Source: Allocatelliglobosispora scoriae
GTDB taxonomy: Bacteria > Actinomycetota > Actinomycetes > Mycobacteriales > Micromonosporaceae
Assembly: GCF_014204945.1 (NCBI RefSeq)
Contig: NZ_JACHMN010000003.1
Location: forward strand, 1,922,001-1,986,000
Direction of reading: 5' to 3'
DNA length: 64,000 nt
Positions 41,355-50,619 of the stretch are shown here, piece by piece. The notes under the pieces were generated by a model that was given only the letters and a program-made list of their open reading frames with translations, searched no databases and was not told the DNA's origin. Both the position numbers and the translations under genes were made by a program. Each line of letters starts with the position of its first letter. Positions within the stretch are counted from its first letter, which is position 1.

Positions 41355-42539
41355 TCAGAGTTCCCTGACGAAGACGACGGCGTCGATCCGGTCGATCGTG
41401 GCGGGGTCGAGGGCGGCGTAGGTGTAGTCGGCCGGTACGCGAGGCGTCAGCCGCCGGTCGAGGGCCGCGGTGAAGCGGGCGGGATCGATGACGGCGCGGT
41501 CGTGGGGGAGCGCCGACAGGACCCCTTCGAGGGTCTCCGGTCCGGGGGTGTCGGTGCCTCGGGTGCCGAAGGTGGTGGCGGCGAAGGCGTACCCGTCGCC
41601 GAGGCGAGCGCCCATGACGGCGCCCGCGCTCCACCACCGCAGCGGTTGCCCGCCGAAGTGCATCCCGCTCTGGTCGCGCTGCAGGTGGCTGTTGTGGGCG
41701 AAGGCGAGGGTGGGACCGCGATCGGCCTCGCGGCGGACGATGGCGTCGAGGTTGTCGGCCATCATCGCTTCGCGCAGGAACATGATCGCGTTGAGGCGGG
41801 TGGGCGAGGTGTCGGCGAGACCGGCGTGGTAGCGCAGCAGCCCGGCGGCGGTGCGGGCGTGCAGGTCGGCGCGCCACCGGTCGTCGGCGGAGGTCTCGGC
41901 CGCCAGCCGGGGCGCGTGCATGGTCAGCTGCGCGCGCAGGTCGTCGGCGACGAGGCGCAGCTCCCGGGCCTCGGGGGTGCGGCCGACGGACCGCGCGGGG
42001 TCCCGCAAGGCCTCCGGGTCGGTCCAGAGCTCGTCGGGGCCGAGCAGGTCGTCGAGGGCCTCGCGGCTCCAGGCCGGGTCGACGTGGGCGGCGAGGTGGT
42101 CGTGGAGTGCGGTCAGTGCGGCGCGCGGGCTAGCGGCTCCGGTCATCTCCAGCGGGCCGTCGAAGCCGTCACAGCGGAGCCGATCCTCCGGCGGGCGCTG
42201 CTCGTTGACGGCGCGCATCCACCGCAGCAGCTCGCGGTTGGCGGGTGAGGCCGCCAGGCCGTGGCTGAAGCCGCCGCTCATCGCCTCGTCGAGGGTCCCG
42301 GTGCCGCCGGCGACGAAGTCATCGGCGACCAGCGCGGCCAGGCAGTCGCTCTCCATGGTGATCGAGCGGTAGCCCTCGTGCTCGACGAGGTGGCGGAAGA
42401 GCTCGTTGCGCAGCTCGGGAAAGGCCTCGACGCCGTGGGTGGGCTCGCCGAGGCCGAGCAGGCGGGTGGCGGGGGACAGGAGCGCGGCCAGGGCGCCGCC
42501 GGTGAAGGGGCGGGCCGAGTTCTGGATCAGGTCTGTCAT
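41355..42539 (-). CDS. erythromycin esterase family protein (394 aa)
   Basis: Erythromycin-esterase fold with GLGEPTHGVEAF (Glu32, His35, Glu38) and FAHNSHLQRD. Known Ere enzymes hydrolyse the macrolide lactone ring; many relatives act on unidentified esters. It is divergent from a tandem-MerR regulator, which suggests inducible expression. I chose the ATG at 42539; an upstream ATG at 42590 would add a poorly conserved arginine-rich extension. Macrolide inactivation is plausible but unproven. Confidence 0.85.
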   Translation of the reverse strand: MTDLIQNSARPFTGGALAALLSPATRLLGLGEPTHGVEAFPELRNELFRHLVEHEGYRSITMESDCLAALVADDFVAGGTGTLDEAMSGGFSHGLAASPANRELLRWMRAVNEQRPPEDRLRCDGFDGPLEMTGAASPRAALTALHDHLAAHVDPAWSREALDDLLGPDELWTDPEALRDPARSVGRTPEARELRLVADDLRAQLTMHAPRLAAETSADDRWRADLHARTAAGLLRYHAGLADTSPTRLNAIMFLREAMMADNLDAIVRREADRGPTLAFAHNSHLQRDQSGMHFGGQPLRWWSAGAVMGARLGDGYAFAATTFGTRGTDTPGPETLEGVLSALPHDRAVIDPARFTAALDRRLTPRVPADYTYAALDPATIDRIDAVVFVREL

Positions 42540-42616
42540 TCCGTCAACCCTATCGTTGAACTCCCGGTGTAAACTTCGGCGACGAATCAAGCTGTCGGTG
42601 AGGACAAACCTTCAAC
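42540..42616. promoter_or_regulatory. divergent promoter of esterase and MerR regulator genes
   Basis: This 77-bp interval contains GTTGAACTCCCGGTGTAAAC (about 42555-42574), an imperfect dyad of the kind seen at MerR-family operators. It is short enough for one site to control both genes. Confidence 0.4.
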
Positions 42617-43297
42617 ATGCGGCCCATCGATCTGGCGCGCGGGCACGGCCTGTCCACGCAGGCGGTGCGCAACTACGAGGAGGCGGGCATCCTGCCGCCG
42701 GCCGAGCGCTCGCCGCACGGCTACCGCGCCTACGGCCCGCGCCACGCGGCAGCGCTGCGGACGTTCCTGGCGCTGATCCCCGGGCACGGCCACGCCGCCG
42801 CGAGCGCGATCATGCGGTCGGTCAACGCCGGTGCGCTCGCGGTGGCGCTGCGGCTGATCGATGAGAGCCACGGGCAGCTCGCCGAGGACCGGCACACGCT
42901 GGACGAGGTGGAACGGGCGCTGCGCGACCTGGTGCCGCCGCGCGAGCCGGGGCCGGGTGCGACCTTCATCGGGCCGCTCGCCCGTCGGCTCGGCCTCCGA
43001 CCGGCGACGCTGCGCACCTGGCAGCGGGCCGGGCTCGTCGTGCCCCGGCGCGATCCGCGCACCGGCTACCGCGTCTACACCGCCGCCGACGTGCGCGACG
43101 TGCTGCTCGCCCACCAGCTGCGCCGCGGCGGGCACGGGCTGGCGCAGATCGCCCGGGTGCTGGAGCGGGTGCGGGCCGCAGGCGGACCGGAACCCCTGGA
43201 GGCGACCCTGTCGGAGTGGCGGGAGCGGCTCACGGCGCGAGGCCGCGCACTGCTGGCGGGCGCGTCCGCACTCCACACCTATCTGGGTACGCCGTAA
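42617..43297 (+). CDS. MerR-family regulator with two MerR-type HTH domains (TioE-like) (226 aa)
   Basis: Two winged-helix MerR regions occur in tandem: residues 1-75 (DLARGHGLSTQAVRNYEEAGILPPAERSPHGYRAYGP) and about 118-170 (RRLGLRPATLRTWQRAGLVVPRRDPRTGYRVYTAADV). They are separated by a helical segment. This matches TioE-type regulators linked to drug self-resistance. It probably senses an antibiotic and controls the divergent erythromycin-esterase-family gene. Confidence 0.87.
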   Translation: MRPIDLARGHGLSTQAVRNYEEAGILPPAERSPHGYRAYGPRHAAALRTFLALIPGHGHAAASAIMRSVNAGALAVALRLIDESHGQLAEDRHTLDEVERALRDLVPPREPGPGATFIGPLARRLGLRPATLRTWQRAGLVVPRRDPRTGYRVYTAADVRDVLLAHQLRRGGHGLAQIARVLERVRAAGGPEPLEATLSEWRERLTARGRALLAGASALHTYLGTP

Positions 43298-43340
43298 GAC
43301 GCCACCCGATCTCTCTCCCTCTTCAACGTATACCGCACCG

Positions 43341-43361
43341 GGGGCCTTGCCGCAAGACCCC
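43341..43361. promoter_or_regulatory. rifamycin-associated-element (RAE)-like palindrome
   Basis: An imperfect inverted repeat whose minus strand reads GGGGTCTTGCGGCAAGGCCCC closely resembles, from memory, the 19-bp RAE found before rifamycin-inducible resistance genes. It lies 23 bases before the HelR gene start, where such an element is expected. Confidence 0.75.
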
Positions 43362-43384
43362 GGTCGTCCAGCAGAATCGTCTGC

Positions 43385-45526
43385 GTGAACCACCTGACGA
43401 CCAGCGTTTTCGACCTTCCCGACCGCCTCTCCGCCAAGGCCGACCCGGCCCTGATCGCCGCCGACGAGCAGCACTTCGCCGCCATCGCGGAGAACCTCGC
43501 CCAGCTGACCGCGGAGCTGACCGACCGCCTCGCCGTCGAACGCAGGGCGCCGGGCGGCACCGGCCAGCAGGCACTCGACCGGGATCAGGAGATCCAGCGG
43601 TTGAGCGCCCGGCTGCGTACCCTCCGGCGGTTCGGGGTTGATCTGTGCCTGGGCCGGATGGTCGGCGCGGACGGCGCCGAGCCGGTCTATGTCGGACGGC
43701 TCGGACTCACCGACGACGCGGGACGGCGGCTGCTGCTCGACTGGCGCTCGCCCGCCGCCGAGCCGTTCTTCGGATCGACCCACGCCAACCCGATGGGTCT
43801 GGCGAGCCGCCGCCGATACCGCTGGACCCGCGGCCGGATCACCGACTACTGGGACGAGGTCTTCGCCGCGGACGGGTTCGAGGGGCACGCCGCCCTCGAC
43901 GACCAGTCGGCCTTCATCGCCAGCCTGGGCGGCAACCGGTCGGCCCGGATGCGCGACGTGCTCGGCACCATCCAGGCCGACCAGGACGCGATCATCCGGG
44001 CCGGGTCCGGCGGCGCCCTCGTCGTCGACGGCGGCCCGGGGACGGGGAAGACGGTCGTCGCCCTGCACCGCACCGCCTACCTGCTCTACTCCGACCCGCG
44101 CTTCGCCCACCGCCGGGGCGGCGTGCTGTTCGTCGGTCCGCACCAGCCCTACCTGGCCTACGTCGCCGACGTGCTGCCGAGCCTCGGCGAGGAGGGCGTG
44201 CAGACCTGCACCGTGCGCGACCTCGTCGCCGAGGGAGCCGCGGCGGTGGTCGAGGCCGACCCGGAGGTGGCCCGGCTGAAGTCGTCGGCGCGGCTGGTGA
44301 CGGCGGTGGAGGCTGCGGTCCGGTTCTACGAGGAGCCGCCCACCGAGCCGATGACGGTGACGATCGAGGGCGTCGACATCCGGCTCGGCGCCGACGACTG
44401 GGCCGAGGCGTTCGAGGCGGCGGAGGCCGGCATCCCGCACAACGAGGCACGCGACCTGATCTGGGAGGAGCTGCTCACGATCCTGCTGGACCGCTATGAC
44501 GGCGACGACTCGCCCGCCCTGGTCCGCCGGGCGCTGCTGCGCAACCGGGCGCTGCTCACGGCCTTCAACGGCGCGTGGCCGCTGCTCGAAGCGGCCGACA
44601 TCGTCGGTGACCTCTGGTCGGTCCCCGCCTATCTGCGCCGGTGCGCGCCCTGGCTGAGCGCCGACGAGCGCGGGCGGCTGCGGCGCACGGATGCCACGGC
44701 GTGGACCGTCTCCGACCTGCCGCTGCTCGACGCGGCCCGGCAGCGGCTGGGCGATCCGGAGGCGTCCGAGCGGCAGCGGCGGCAGCGGGCCGTCGTCGCC
44801 GCCGAGCGCGAGCAGATGAACAAGGTCGTCGACGACATGCTCGCGGCCGAGGACAGCCGGGAGCCGATGGTGAACCTCCGGCGCGACATCCAGGCCGCGA
44901 TGGTCGACGAGAGCGTGCTGCCCGGCACCGACCCGGACCTGCTCGCCGGGCCGTTCGCGCACATCGTCGTCGACGAGGCCCAGGAGCTGACCGACGCGGA
45001 GTGGCAGATGCTGCTGTTGCGCTGCCCGTCGCGGAGCTTCACCATCGTCGGCGACCGTGCCCAGGCCAGGCACGGGTTCACCGAGTCCTGGCAGGAACGG
45101 CTGGAGCGGATCGGGCTCGACCGGATCAGTCTCGCCTCGCTGAGCGTCAACTACCGTACGCCGTCGGAGATCATGGCGGCGGCCGAGCCGGTCATCCGGG
45201 CCGTGCTCCCGGACGCCAACGTGCCGACCTCGATCCGCAGCAGCGGCGTACCCGTCGGGCACGGCGCCGTCTCGGAGCTCGGCTCCATTCTGGACGGCTG
45301 GCTCGCCGCGAACGCCGACGGGATCGCCTGCGTCATCGGCGATCCCGCGTTCCCGGCGACGCCGAGGGTCCGGTCGCTGACGCCGGAACTGTCGAAGGGA
45401 CTCGAGTTCGACCTGGTCGTCCTCATCGACCCGGAGTCGTTCGGCGAGGGCGTCGAGGGCGCGGTGGACCGCTATGTCGCGATGACCCGGGCGACCCGGC
45501 AGCTCGTCATCCTTACCGGAAGGTAA
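43385..45526 (+). CDS. helR: HelR-type RNA polymerase recycling ATPase (713 aa)
   Basis: Superfamily 1 helicase-like ATPase of the HelD/HelR group. The N-terminal coiled-coil segment (about 20-85) would enter RNA polymerase, Walker A is GGPGTGKT (216-223), Walker B-like DEAQELTDAEW is near 535, and the terminal motif is RYVAMTRATRQLVIL. Actinobacterial HelR displaces rifamycins from RNA polymerase and confers resistance; HelD recycles stalled polymerase. The adjacent RAE-like palindrome favours the HelR role. The start is a GTG. Confidence 0.92.
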   Translation: MNHLTTSVFDLPDRLSAKADPALIAADEQHFAAIAENLAQLTAELTDRLAVERRAPGGTGQQALDRDQEIQRLSARLRTLRRFGVDLCLGRMVGADGAEPVYVGRLGLTDDAGRRLLLDWRSPAAEPFFGSTHANPMGLASRRRYRWTRGRITDYWDEVFAADGFEGHAALDDQSAFIASLGGNRSARMRDVLGTIQADQDAIIRAGSGGALVVDGGPGTGKTVVALHRTAYLLYSDPRFAHRRGGVLFVGPHQPYLAYVADVLPSLGEEGVQTCTVRDLVAEGAAAVVEADPEVARLKSSARLVTAVEAAVRFYEEPPTEPMTVTIEGVDIRLGADDWAEAFEAAEAGIPHNEARDLIWEELLTILLDRYDGDDSPALVRRALLRNRALLTAFNGAWPLLEAADIVGDLWSVPAYLRRCAPWLSADERGRLRRTDATAWTVSDLPLLDAARQRLGDPEASERQRRQRAVVAAEREQMNKVVDDMLAAEDSREPMVNLRRDIQAAMVDESVLPGTDPDLLAGPFAHIVVDEAQELTDAEWQMLLLRCPSRSFTIVGDRAQARHGFTESWQERLERIGLDRISLASLSVNYRTPSEIMAAAEPVIRAVLPDANVPTSIRSSGVPVGHGAVSELGSILDGWLAANADGIACVIGDPAFPATPRVRSLTPELSKGLEFDLVVLIDPESFGEGVEGAVDRYVAMTRATRQLVILTGR

Positions 45527-45650
45527 GGCCGGCCTTCCCCGCCGGCCCGGAAACGTCACCTCGCGGCCATGGCCCCGGCCATCGACCAGGCACCATATTG
45601 GTCTCGGCGGCCGGTGTCCCGGCTCGATGACGGACGATGAGGGCGAGACG

Positions 45651-46568
45651 ATGAGCGCGATGAGGAAGGTGCGGTTCCTGGCCGCCACGGCGGCGATCGG
45701 GCTGGTCCTGACGGGCTGTGCGCTGCGGTCCGGCGGCGGCGGGGCGGGGGATTCCACCCCGTCCGCCGCCCCCGGCGGCTCGGCGCCGGTCGCGGTGACC
45801 GAGTTGAAGATCAACAAATCCTACTGGTACGCCGGTTTCAAGGTCACCCTCGGCACGGCGCGGATCGTCGCGTCCTCCGTCAGCGGGAAGGAGGCGGTGA
45901 CGATCGAGGGGGTGTTCCAGAACCTCAGCCCCGAGCACTCCCGGATGCCGACGACGACCGCCCTGCTCGTCGTGGGCGACCGCACCTACTCCGAAGTGGA
46001 CCATCCGCTGTCGGAGCTGCCGGAGGTCCCGGCGCAGCGCAGCCAGCCCGGCAGCTACGCCTTCGAGGTCGACGAGCACTTCGTCCTCGCCGACGCGGTG
46101 CTCGTCGTCGGCAAGCCCTCCGACCGGCAGGCGACGATCCCCTTCACCGGCCCGGCCGGGCTCGTCGCGCTGGAGCCGAGGCCGGTGCCGGTCACCGGCA
46201 AGGTCCTGCGGGAGAAGACGGGCAGCGTCTTCATGACCGTCTCGGCGGTGGAGGTGCGCTCCGACGAACCGCTCCTGCACGGCGAGGCGCCGACCGGCCA
46301 GGAGTTCCTGCGGCTGGCCTTCTCCGCGACCAACAACACCGACGCCGGGTTCGCCTGGGTCTTCGACCGCGACCTGCACCTGATCCTGCCCGACGGCACC
46401 TCGATCGGCACCGCCGACAACTGCAGCCGGGCCCAGATCTATCCCGCACCGCACGCCACGGCCACCGGCGGGCTCGCCTGCTTCCTCGTACCCGCCCCGG
46501 CGAACGGCGTCTACCAGCTCACCTGGAACCTGTTCCAGAAGGGAGCGCTGCGCGTCCCGGTGGAGTGA
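45651..46568 (+). CDS. lipoprotein of unknown function (305 aa)
   Basis: An N-terminal signal with lipobox LVLTGC (FLAATAAIGLVLTGC) predicts a lipid-anchored, cell-surface protein. The mature part is two similar immunoglobulin-like halves (KSYWYAGFKVTLGTARIV and GKVLREKTGSVFMTVSAVEVR start comparable strands). It precedes a membrane Ser/Thr kinase gene by 10 bases, and an operon is likely. It may be a ligand-binding partner of the kinase; this is inference. Confidence 0.83.
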   Translation: MSAMRKVRFLAATAAIGLVLTGCALRSGGGGAGDSTPSAAPGGSAPVAVTELKINKSYWYAGFKVTLGTARIVASSVSGKEAVTIEGVFQNLSPEHSRMPTTTALLVVGDRTYSEVDHPLSELPEVPAQRSQPGSYAFEVDEHFVLADAVLVVGKPSDRQATIPFTGPAGLVALEPRPVPVTGKVLREKTGSVFMTVSAVEVRSDEPLLHGEAPTGQEFLRLAFSATNNTDAGFAWVFDRDLHLILPDGTSIGTADNCSRAQIYPAPHATATGGLACFLVPAPANGVYQLTWNLFQKGALRVPVE

Positions 46569-46578
46569 CGAAAGTAGA

Positions 46579-48189
46579 ATGCCCCCGATGACGCTGGACG
46601 CCGGTGACGGAACGCAGGGGACCGGTGCTCCGGCGCCGGTCCTGCACCCCGGCGACCCCCGGCGGGTGGGCGGGGTGCGGCTGCTCGGGCGGCTCGGCGA
46701 GGGCGGCATGGGCGTCGTGTTCCTCGGCCGGGCGGAGAGCGGACGCCTGGTGGCCGTCAAGGTCATCCGGGCGGACTACGCGCGCGACAGCCGCTTCCGG
46801 GCCCGTTTCGCCGCCGAGGCCGCCGCCGCCCGGCGGGTCGCGCGCTTCTGCACGGCGCAGGTCCTCGACGCCGGGCAGGACGGCGACCTCGCCTACCTCG
46901 TCACCGAGTTCATCGAGGGTCCGACGCTCACCGCCGCACTGAGCCAGGACGGCCCGATGCGCGGCTCCACACTGGAGAGTCTCGCCATCGGCATCGCCGC
47001 CGCGCTCAACGGCATCCATGCTGCGGGCGTCGTCCACCGCGACCTCAAGCCGAGCAACGTCCTGCTGTCGCGGGTCGGCCCCAAGGTCATCGACTTCGGC
47101 ATCGCCCGCGCGCTGGACGCGCTGGAGGGGCTCACCGAGTCCGGCGACATCGTCGGCACACCGGCGTACATGGCGCCCGAGCAGTTCCGCGGCACGGCCA
47201 CGACCGCCACCGACATCTTCAGCTGGGGCGCGGTCATCACCTTCGCCGCGACCGGCCGCCCGCCGTTCCGGACCGGTACGCCCTACGAGCTGATGAACCG
47301 CGTCCTGTCCGAACCACCGGACCTCGGCGGCCTGGAGGGCCCGCTGCGCGGCCTCGTCGCCGGCGCCCTCGACAAGGACCCCGACCGGCGCCCGACCGCG
47401 CGAGCGCTGCTCCTCGCGCTGGTCGGCGACACCGCGGACCCGATCGACGCGACATCGCGGATCCTCTCGACACAGTGGACACCGCCACCCGTGGCCGCCA
47501 CCCGGCTCGATGTCGCGCCGACGCGACTCGACGACGGCGCCGCGGCCGGACCGCTCCGCGGCCAGGGTCGGTCCGGAGCGCGCATGACACCAACTCTTCA
47601 AGAGTTGCGGCGGTCGTGGCAGCGGCGCCGCCCGGACGTGGCGGACCGGGCACCGGCGCGGCGATCGTGGCAGCGGGTCCTGGTGCCGGCGGTCGCGGTG
47701 GTGCTGGCCGTCGCGGCGGTGGTGCTCTGGGGATCGCTGCGCGACCGCACCGACGACCGGGGCACCCCCGGCGGCGACGCGTCGGCTTCCGCCTCGGCCG
47801 GACCGGGCGCTTCGGCACCGGGCGGCCCGTCGGCCTCCGGACCGGTCGGATCGGTGCCGCCGTCGACGGGATCGGGCACGGTCGGCGCCGCCGCGCCGAT
47901 CGCGATCGGGGTACGCGTTCCGCAGCGGGGCGCCATCTCCCTCGGCGTCGGCGAGGTACGCCGCTACCGCCTGCACCTCGATGCCGAGCGCAAGGTCTAC
48001 GTGACCGGCGATGTCTGCTCCGACCTCGTGCCGTGGCGGCTGTCCTACCCGGACGGCCGGCCGATCGGCTCCAACACCCTCGGCTGCCGCCAGTCCGGCC
48101 CCTACGCCCTGCCCGCCGGCGACTACGACCTGTTCGTCGGCGGCCCCGGCGTCGACGGCAAGTACGCCCTGACGATCGTGGACCGGTGA
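46579..48189 (+). CDS. membrane Ser/Thr protein kinase (536 aa)
   Basis: The bacterial Hanks-type kinase domain (about 32-285) has a Gly-rich loop (LGEGGMGVVF), Lys61, catalytic Asp155 (HRDLKPSN) and Asp172 (DFG), so it should be active. A linker, one transmembrane helix (about 366-385) and a short extracellular domain (about 430-536, with three cysteines) follow; there are no PASTA repeats. It is flanked by a lipoprotein gene and an FHA-domain gene. The FHA protein probably binds phosphorylated sites. Confidence 0.92.
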   Translation: MPPMTLDAGDGTQGTGAPAPVLHPGDPRRVGGVRLLGRLGEGGMGVVFLGRAESGRLVAVKVIRADYARDSRFRARFAAEAAAARRVARFCTAQVLDAGQDGDLAYLVTEFIEGPTLTAALSQDGPMRGSTLESLAIGIAAALNGIHAAGVVHRDLKPSNVLLSRVGPKVIDFGIARALDALEGLTESGDIVGTPAYMAPEQFRGTATTATDIFSWGAVITFAATGRPPFRTGTPYELMNRVLSEPPDLGGLEGPLRGLVAGALDKDPDRRPTARALLLALVGDTADPIDATSRILSTQWTPPPVAATRLDVAPTRLDDGAAAGPLRGQGRSGARMTPTLQELRRSWQRRRPDVADRAPARRSWQRVLVPAVAVVLAVAAVVLWGSLRDRTDDRGTPGGDASASASAGPGASAPGGPSASGPVGSVPPSTGSGTVGAAAPIAIGVRVPQRGAISLGVGEVRRYRLHLDAERKVYVTGDVCSDLVPWRLSYPDGRPIGSNTLGCRQSGPYALPAGDYDLFVGGPGVDGKYALTIVDR

Positions 48190-48194
48190 GCGGC

Positions 48195-48782
48195 ATGGCA
48201 GCCTACCTGGAGATGTGGGGAACCACCGGCGCGTCGATGATCCCGCTCGACGGCGACCGGTTCACCCTCGGCAGCGCCGACTCCAACGACCTCGCCGTCC
48301 CCGCCGACCGCCGCCTGTCGCGGCTGCACGCGGTGCTGGAGCGCTACCCGGCCGGCTGGTGCGTCCGCGACCTGGGCTCCCGCAACGGGACCTTCGTCAA
48401 CGGCCAGCGCATCTGGCGGGAGCACGTCCTCGCCGACGGTGACGAGATCCGCGCCGGACAGTCCCGGTTCGTGCTGCGGTCCGGCCGCGTGCCCGCCGGG
48501 CAGGTCACCGAGGCCGGTGCACCGGCGCCGGAGCTCACCGGCCGGGAACGCGACGTTCTCGTCCAGCTCTGCCGGCCGCTGCTGGCGGGCGCCATCTTCA
48601 CCGAACCCGCGTCCAGCCGGGAGATCGCCGCCGCCCTCGTCGTCACCGAGGCGGCGGTCAAGCAGCACCTGCTGCGGCTCTACGAGAAGTTCGGGATCGG
48701 CGACGACGGCGAGAAGCGACGTGTCCGCCTCGCCAACGAGGCGATGGCCCGCAACGCCATCACCCGCGCCGACCTCGCCTAG
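48195..48782 (+). CDS. FHA-domain protein with C-terminal LuxR-like HTH (195 aa)
   Basis: FHA phosphothreonine-binding domain at about 20-95 (LGSADSNDLAVPADRRLSRLHAVLERY...RDLGSRNGTFVNGQRI) followed by a helix-turn-helix-like region (LTGRERDVLVQLC...SREIAAALVVTEAAVKQHLLRLYEKFGI). It appears to link phosphorylation by the upstream kinase to transcription. A GTG at 48186 overlapping the kinase stop is an alternative start. Confidence 0.87.
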   Translation: MAAYLEMWGTTGASMIPLDGDRFTLGSADSNDLAVPADRRLSRLHAVLERYPAGWCVRDLGSRNGTFVNGQRIWREHVLADGDEIRAGQSRFVLRSGRVPAGQVTEAGAPAPELTGRERDVLVQLCRPLLAGAIFTEPASSREIAAALVVTEAAVKQHLLRLYEKFGIGDDGEKRRVRLANEAMARNAITRADLA

Positions 48783-48801
48783 TCGACGGGCCGGTCCCGG
48801 C

Positions 48802-49458
48802 CTAGGCGCCCTCGACGAGGCGGTTCTCCCAGGCCCAGGCGGCGATCTCCACCCGGTTGCGCAGCCCGAGCTTGGCCTGGATGCCCGCGACGTGGCTCTT
48901 GACCGTACTCAGGGAGATGAACAGCTCCGCACCGATCTCCTGGTTGGTGCGGCCCCTGGCGATGGCCCGGACGACCTCGAGCTCCCGGTTGGTCAGGGGC
49001 TGCACGAGCTTGCCGCTCGGCGGCGCGCCCGTCGCCGTCAGCAGCCGCAGCAACCGGGTGGTGACCGAGGGGGAGACCAGCGCGTCTCCGCTGTGCGCGG
49101 CGCGGACCGCCTCCACCAGCAGCGCCGGTCCGGCGTCCTTCAGGATGAAACCCACCGCGCCGCCGCGCAGCGCGCCGTAGACATACTCGTCCAGGTCGAA
49201 CGTGGTGACGACGATGACCCGCAGCGGGGTGGGCACGCCCGGTCCGGCGAGCGCGCGGGTGACCTCGATGCCGTCCAGGCGCGGCATCCGGATGTCGACG
49301 AGGCAGACGTCCGGGCGCAGCCGCCGGGCCTCGGCGATCGCCTCGACACCGTCGGACGCCTCGGCGACCACGGTGATGTCGGGCTGGTCCTCCAGGATGA
49401 GCTTGAGCCCGCCGCGAACCATCGCCTGGTCGTCGGCGAGCAGCACTCGGATGGTCAT
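48802..49458 (-). CDS. NarL/FixJ-family response regulator (218 aa)
   Basis: A receiver domain with phospho-acceptor Asp55 (VCLVDIRMPR) and the ILKDAG switch lysine is followed by a LuxR HTH (LTNRELEVVRAIARGRTNQEIGAELFISLSTVKSHVAGI). Its ATG overlaps the stop of the histidine kinase gene (ATGA). It forms a two-component system with that kinase and likely controls the nearby ABC exporter. Confidence 0.95.
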   Translation of the reverse strand: MTIRVLLADDQAMVRGGLKLILEDQPDITVVAEASDGVEAIAEARRLRPDVCLVDIRMPRLDGIEVTRALAGPGVPTPLRVIVVTTFDLDEYVYGALRGGAVGFILKDAGPALLVEAVRAAHSGDALVSPSVTTRLLRLLTATGAPPSGKLVQPLTNRELEVVRAIARGRTNQEIGAELFISLSTVKSHVAGIQAKLGLRNRVEIAAWAWENRLVEGA

Positions 49459-50609
49459 CGCGGGCTCCGATCGGCGGCGGGCAGGGTGGCGACCACGGAC
49501 CAGCCCGCGCCGGGCCGGGGGCCGACCGTCAGCGTGCCGCCGAGCGCCTGGACCCGTTCCCGCATCCCGGCGAGGCCGTATCCACTGCGGAGTGCGGGCC
49601 GGCCCCGGGTCGGCGGGGCGTCGTCGGAGACCTCGACGGTGAGCACGGCCGGATCCTGGTCGACCGCGACGGTCACCGAGCGGGCGCCGGGCGCGTGCTG
49701 GGAGATGTTGGTCAGGGCCTCCTGGACGATCCGGTAGACCGTGCTCGCCACCTCCGGCGGCCACCACCCGGTGTCGTCGGGCAGCCGCAGGCGGGCCGTC
49801 GGGCCGTGCTCGTTGAAGCGCTGGACCAGCGTGCTGAGCTGCTCGGCTCCGTGGGAGGGCTCGCGGGAGGCCGGTGCCGCGTCCTCGGAGTCGCGGAGCA
49901 GGCCGACGACCCGGCGCATCGCGGCGAGCGCGTCGGCACCGGCCTGCTCGATCCCGGCGAGGGGTTCGGCGAGCCGGCCCGGGTCCTTCCGGGCGAGCAG
50001 TCGGGCGGCCTGCGCCTGGAGCACGATGCCGGTGATGTGGTGGGCGACGACGTCGTGCAGCTCCCGGGCCAGCTCCAGGCGCTCGTCGCGGCGTATCTGC
50101 TCGGCGGTGCTCCGGCGGCGCCCGTCGAGCAGGCGCAGGGCCGCACCGCCCGCGCAGGCGGCGAGCCACGCCATCGCGTTCAGCACCGTGACGGTGCTGG
50201 GCGCGGGGGAGAACGGCTGGTCGGCGAGCCAGCAGCCGAGCACCACCGCGAACCCGCCGGCCGTGACTGCCGCCGCCGACCGCACCGGCAGCGTCCGGAT
50301 CGCCGAGCCGACGAGCACCGCCAGGGCCAGGGCGGTGACCGGGCCGGGCTCCTGCGGGAACCCGGCCCGGGCGGAGACCGCGATGGCGACCGCGGCGACG
50401 GCGAGCCCGGTCACCGCCGTGGCGGCCCGGTGCCGCCGACGGCACAGCGCCAGCGCGGACACCACGGCGCCCGCGGCGCAGTCGAGCTGCCAGTAGCCGC
50501 CGCCCCAGGTCGCCCTGATCGCGCCCGCGGTGACGACGAGCCCGGCGACGAAAACCACGGCGAGCCCGACGTCGATCGCGAGCGCTGCCTGCCGATCCCG
50601 GATGTTCAC
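49455..50609 (-). CDS. histidine kinase, NarL-partner type (384 aa)
   Basis: An N-terminal membrane sensor with about five hydrophobic helices (1-160) is followed by the HisKA_3 dimerisation helix with His185 (ARELHDVVAHH) and an HATPase domain ending GLAGMRERVQALGGTLTVGP. The GTG start is 10 bases downstream of a gene for a stand-alone paralogue of its own sensor domain. Signal unknown. Confidence 0.93.
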   Translation of the reverse strand: MNIRDRQAALAIDVGLAVVFVAGLVVTAGAIRATWGGGYWQLDCAAGAVVSALALCRRRHRAATAVTGLAVAAVAIAVSARAGFPQEPGPVTALALAVLVGSAIRTLPVRSAAAVTAGGFAVVLGCWLADQPFSPAPSTVTVLNAMAWLAACAGGAALRLLDGRRRSTAEQIRRDERLELARELHDVVAHHITGIVLQAQAARLLARKDPGRLAEPLAGIEQAGADALAAMRRVVGLLRDSEDAAPASREPSHGAEQLSTLVQRFNEHGPTARLRLPDDTGWWPPEVASTVYRIVQEALTNISQHAPGARSVTVAVDQDPAVLTVEVSDDAPPTRGRPALRSGYGLAGMRERVQALGGTLTVGPRPGAGWSVVATLPAADRSPR

Positions 50610-50619
50610 AGCGTTCAGG

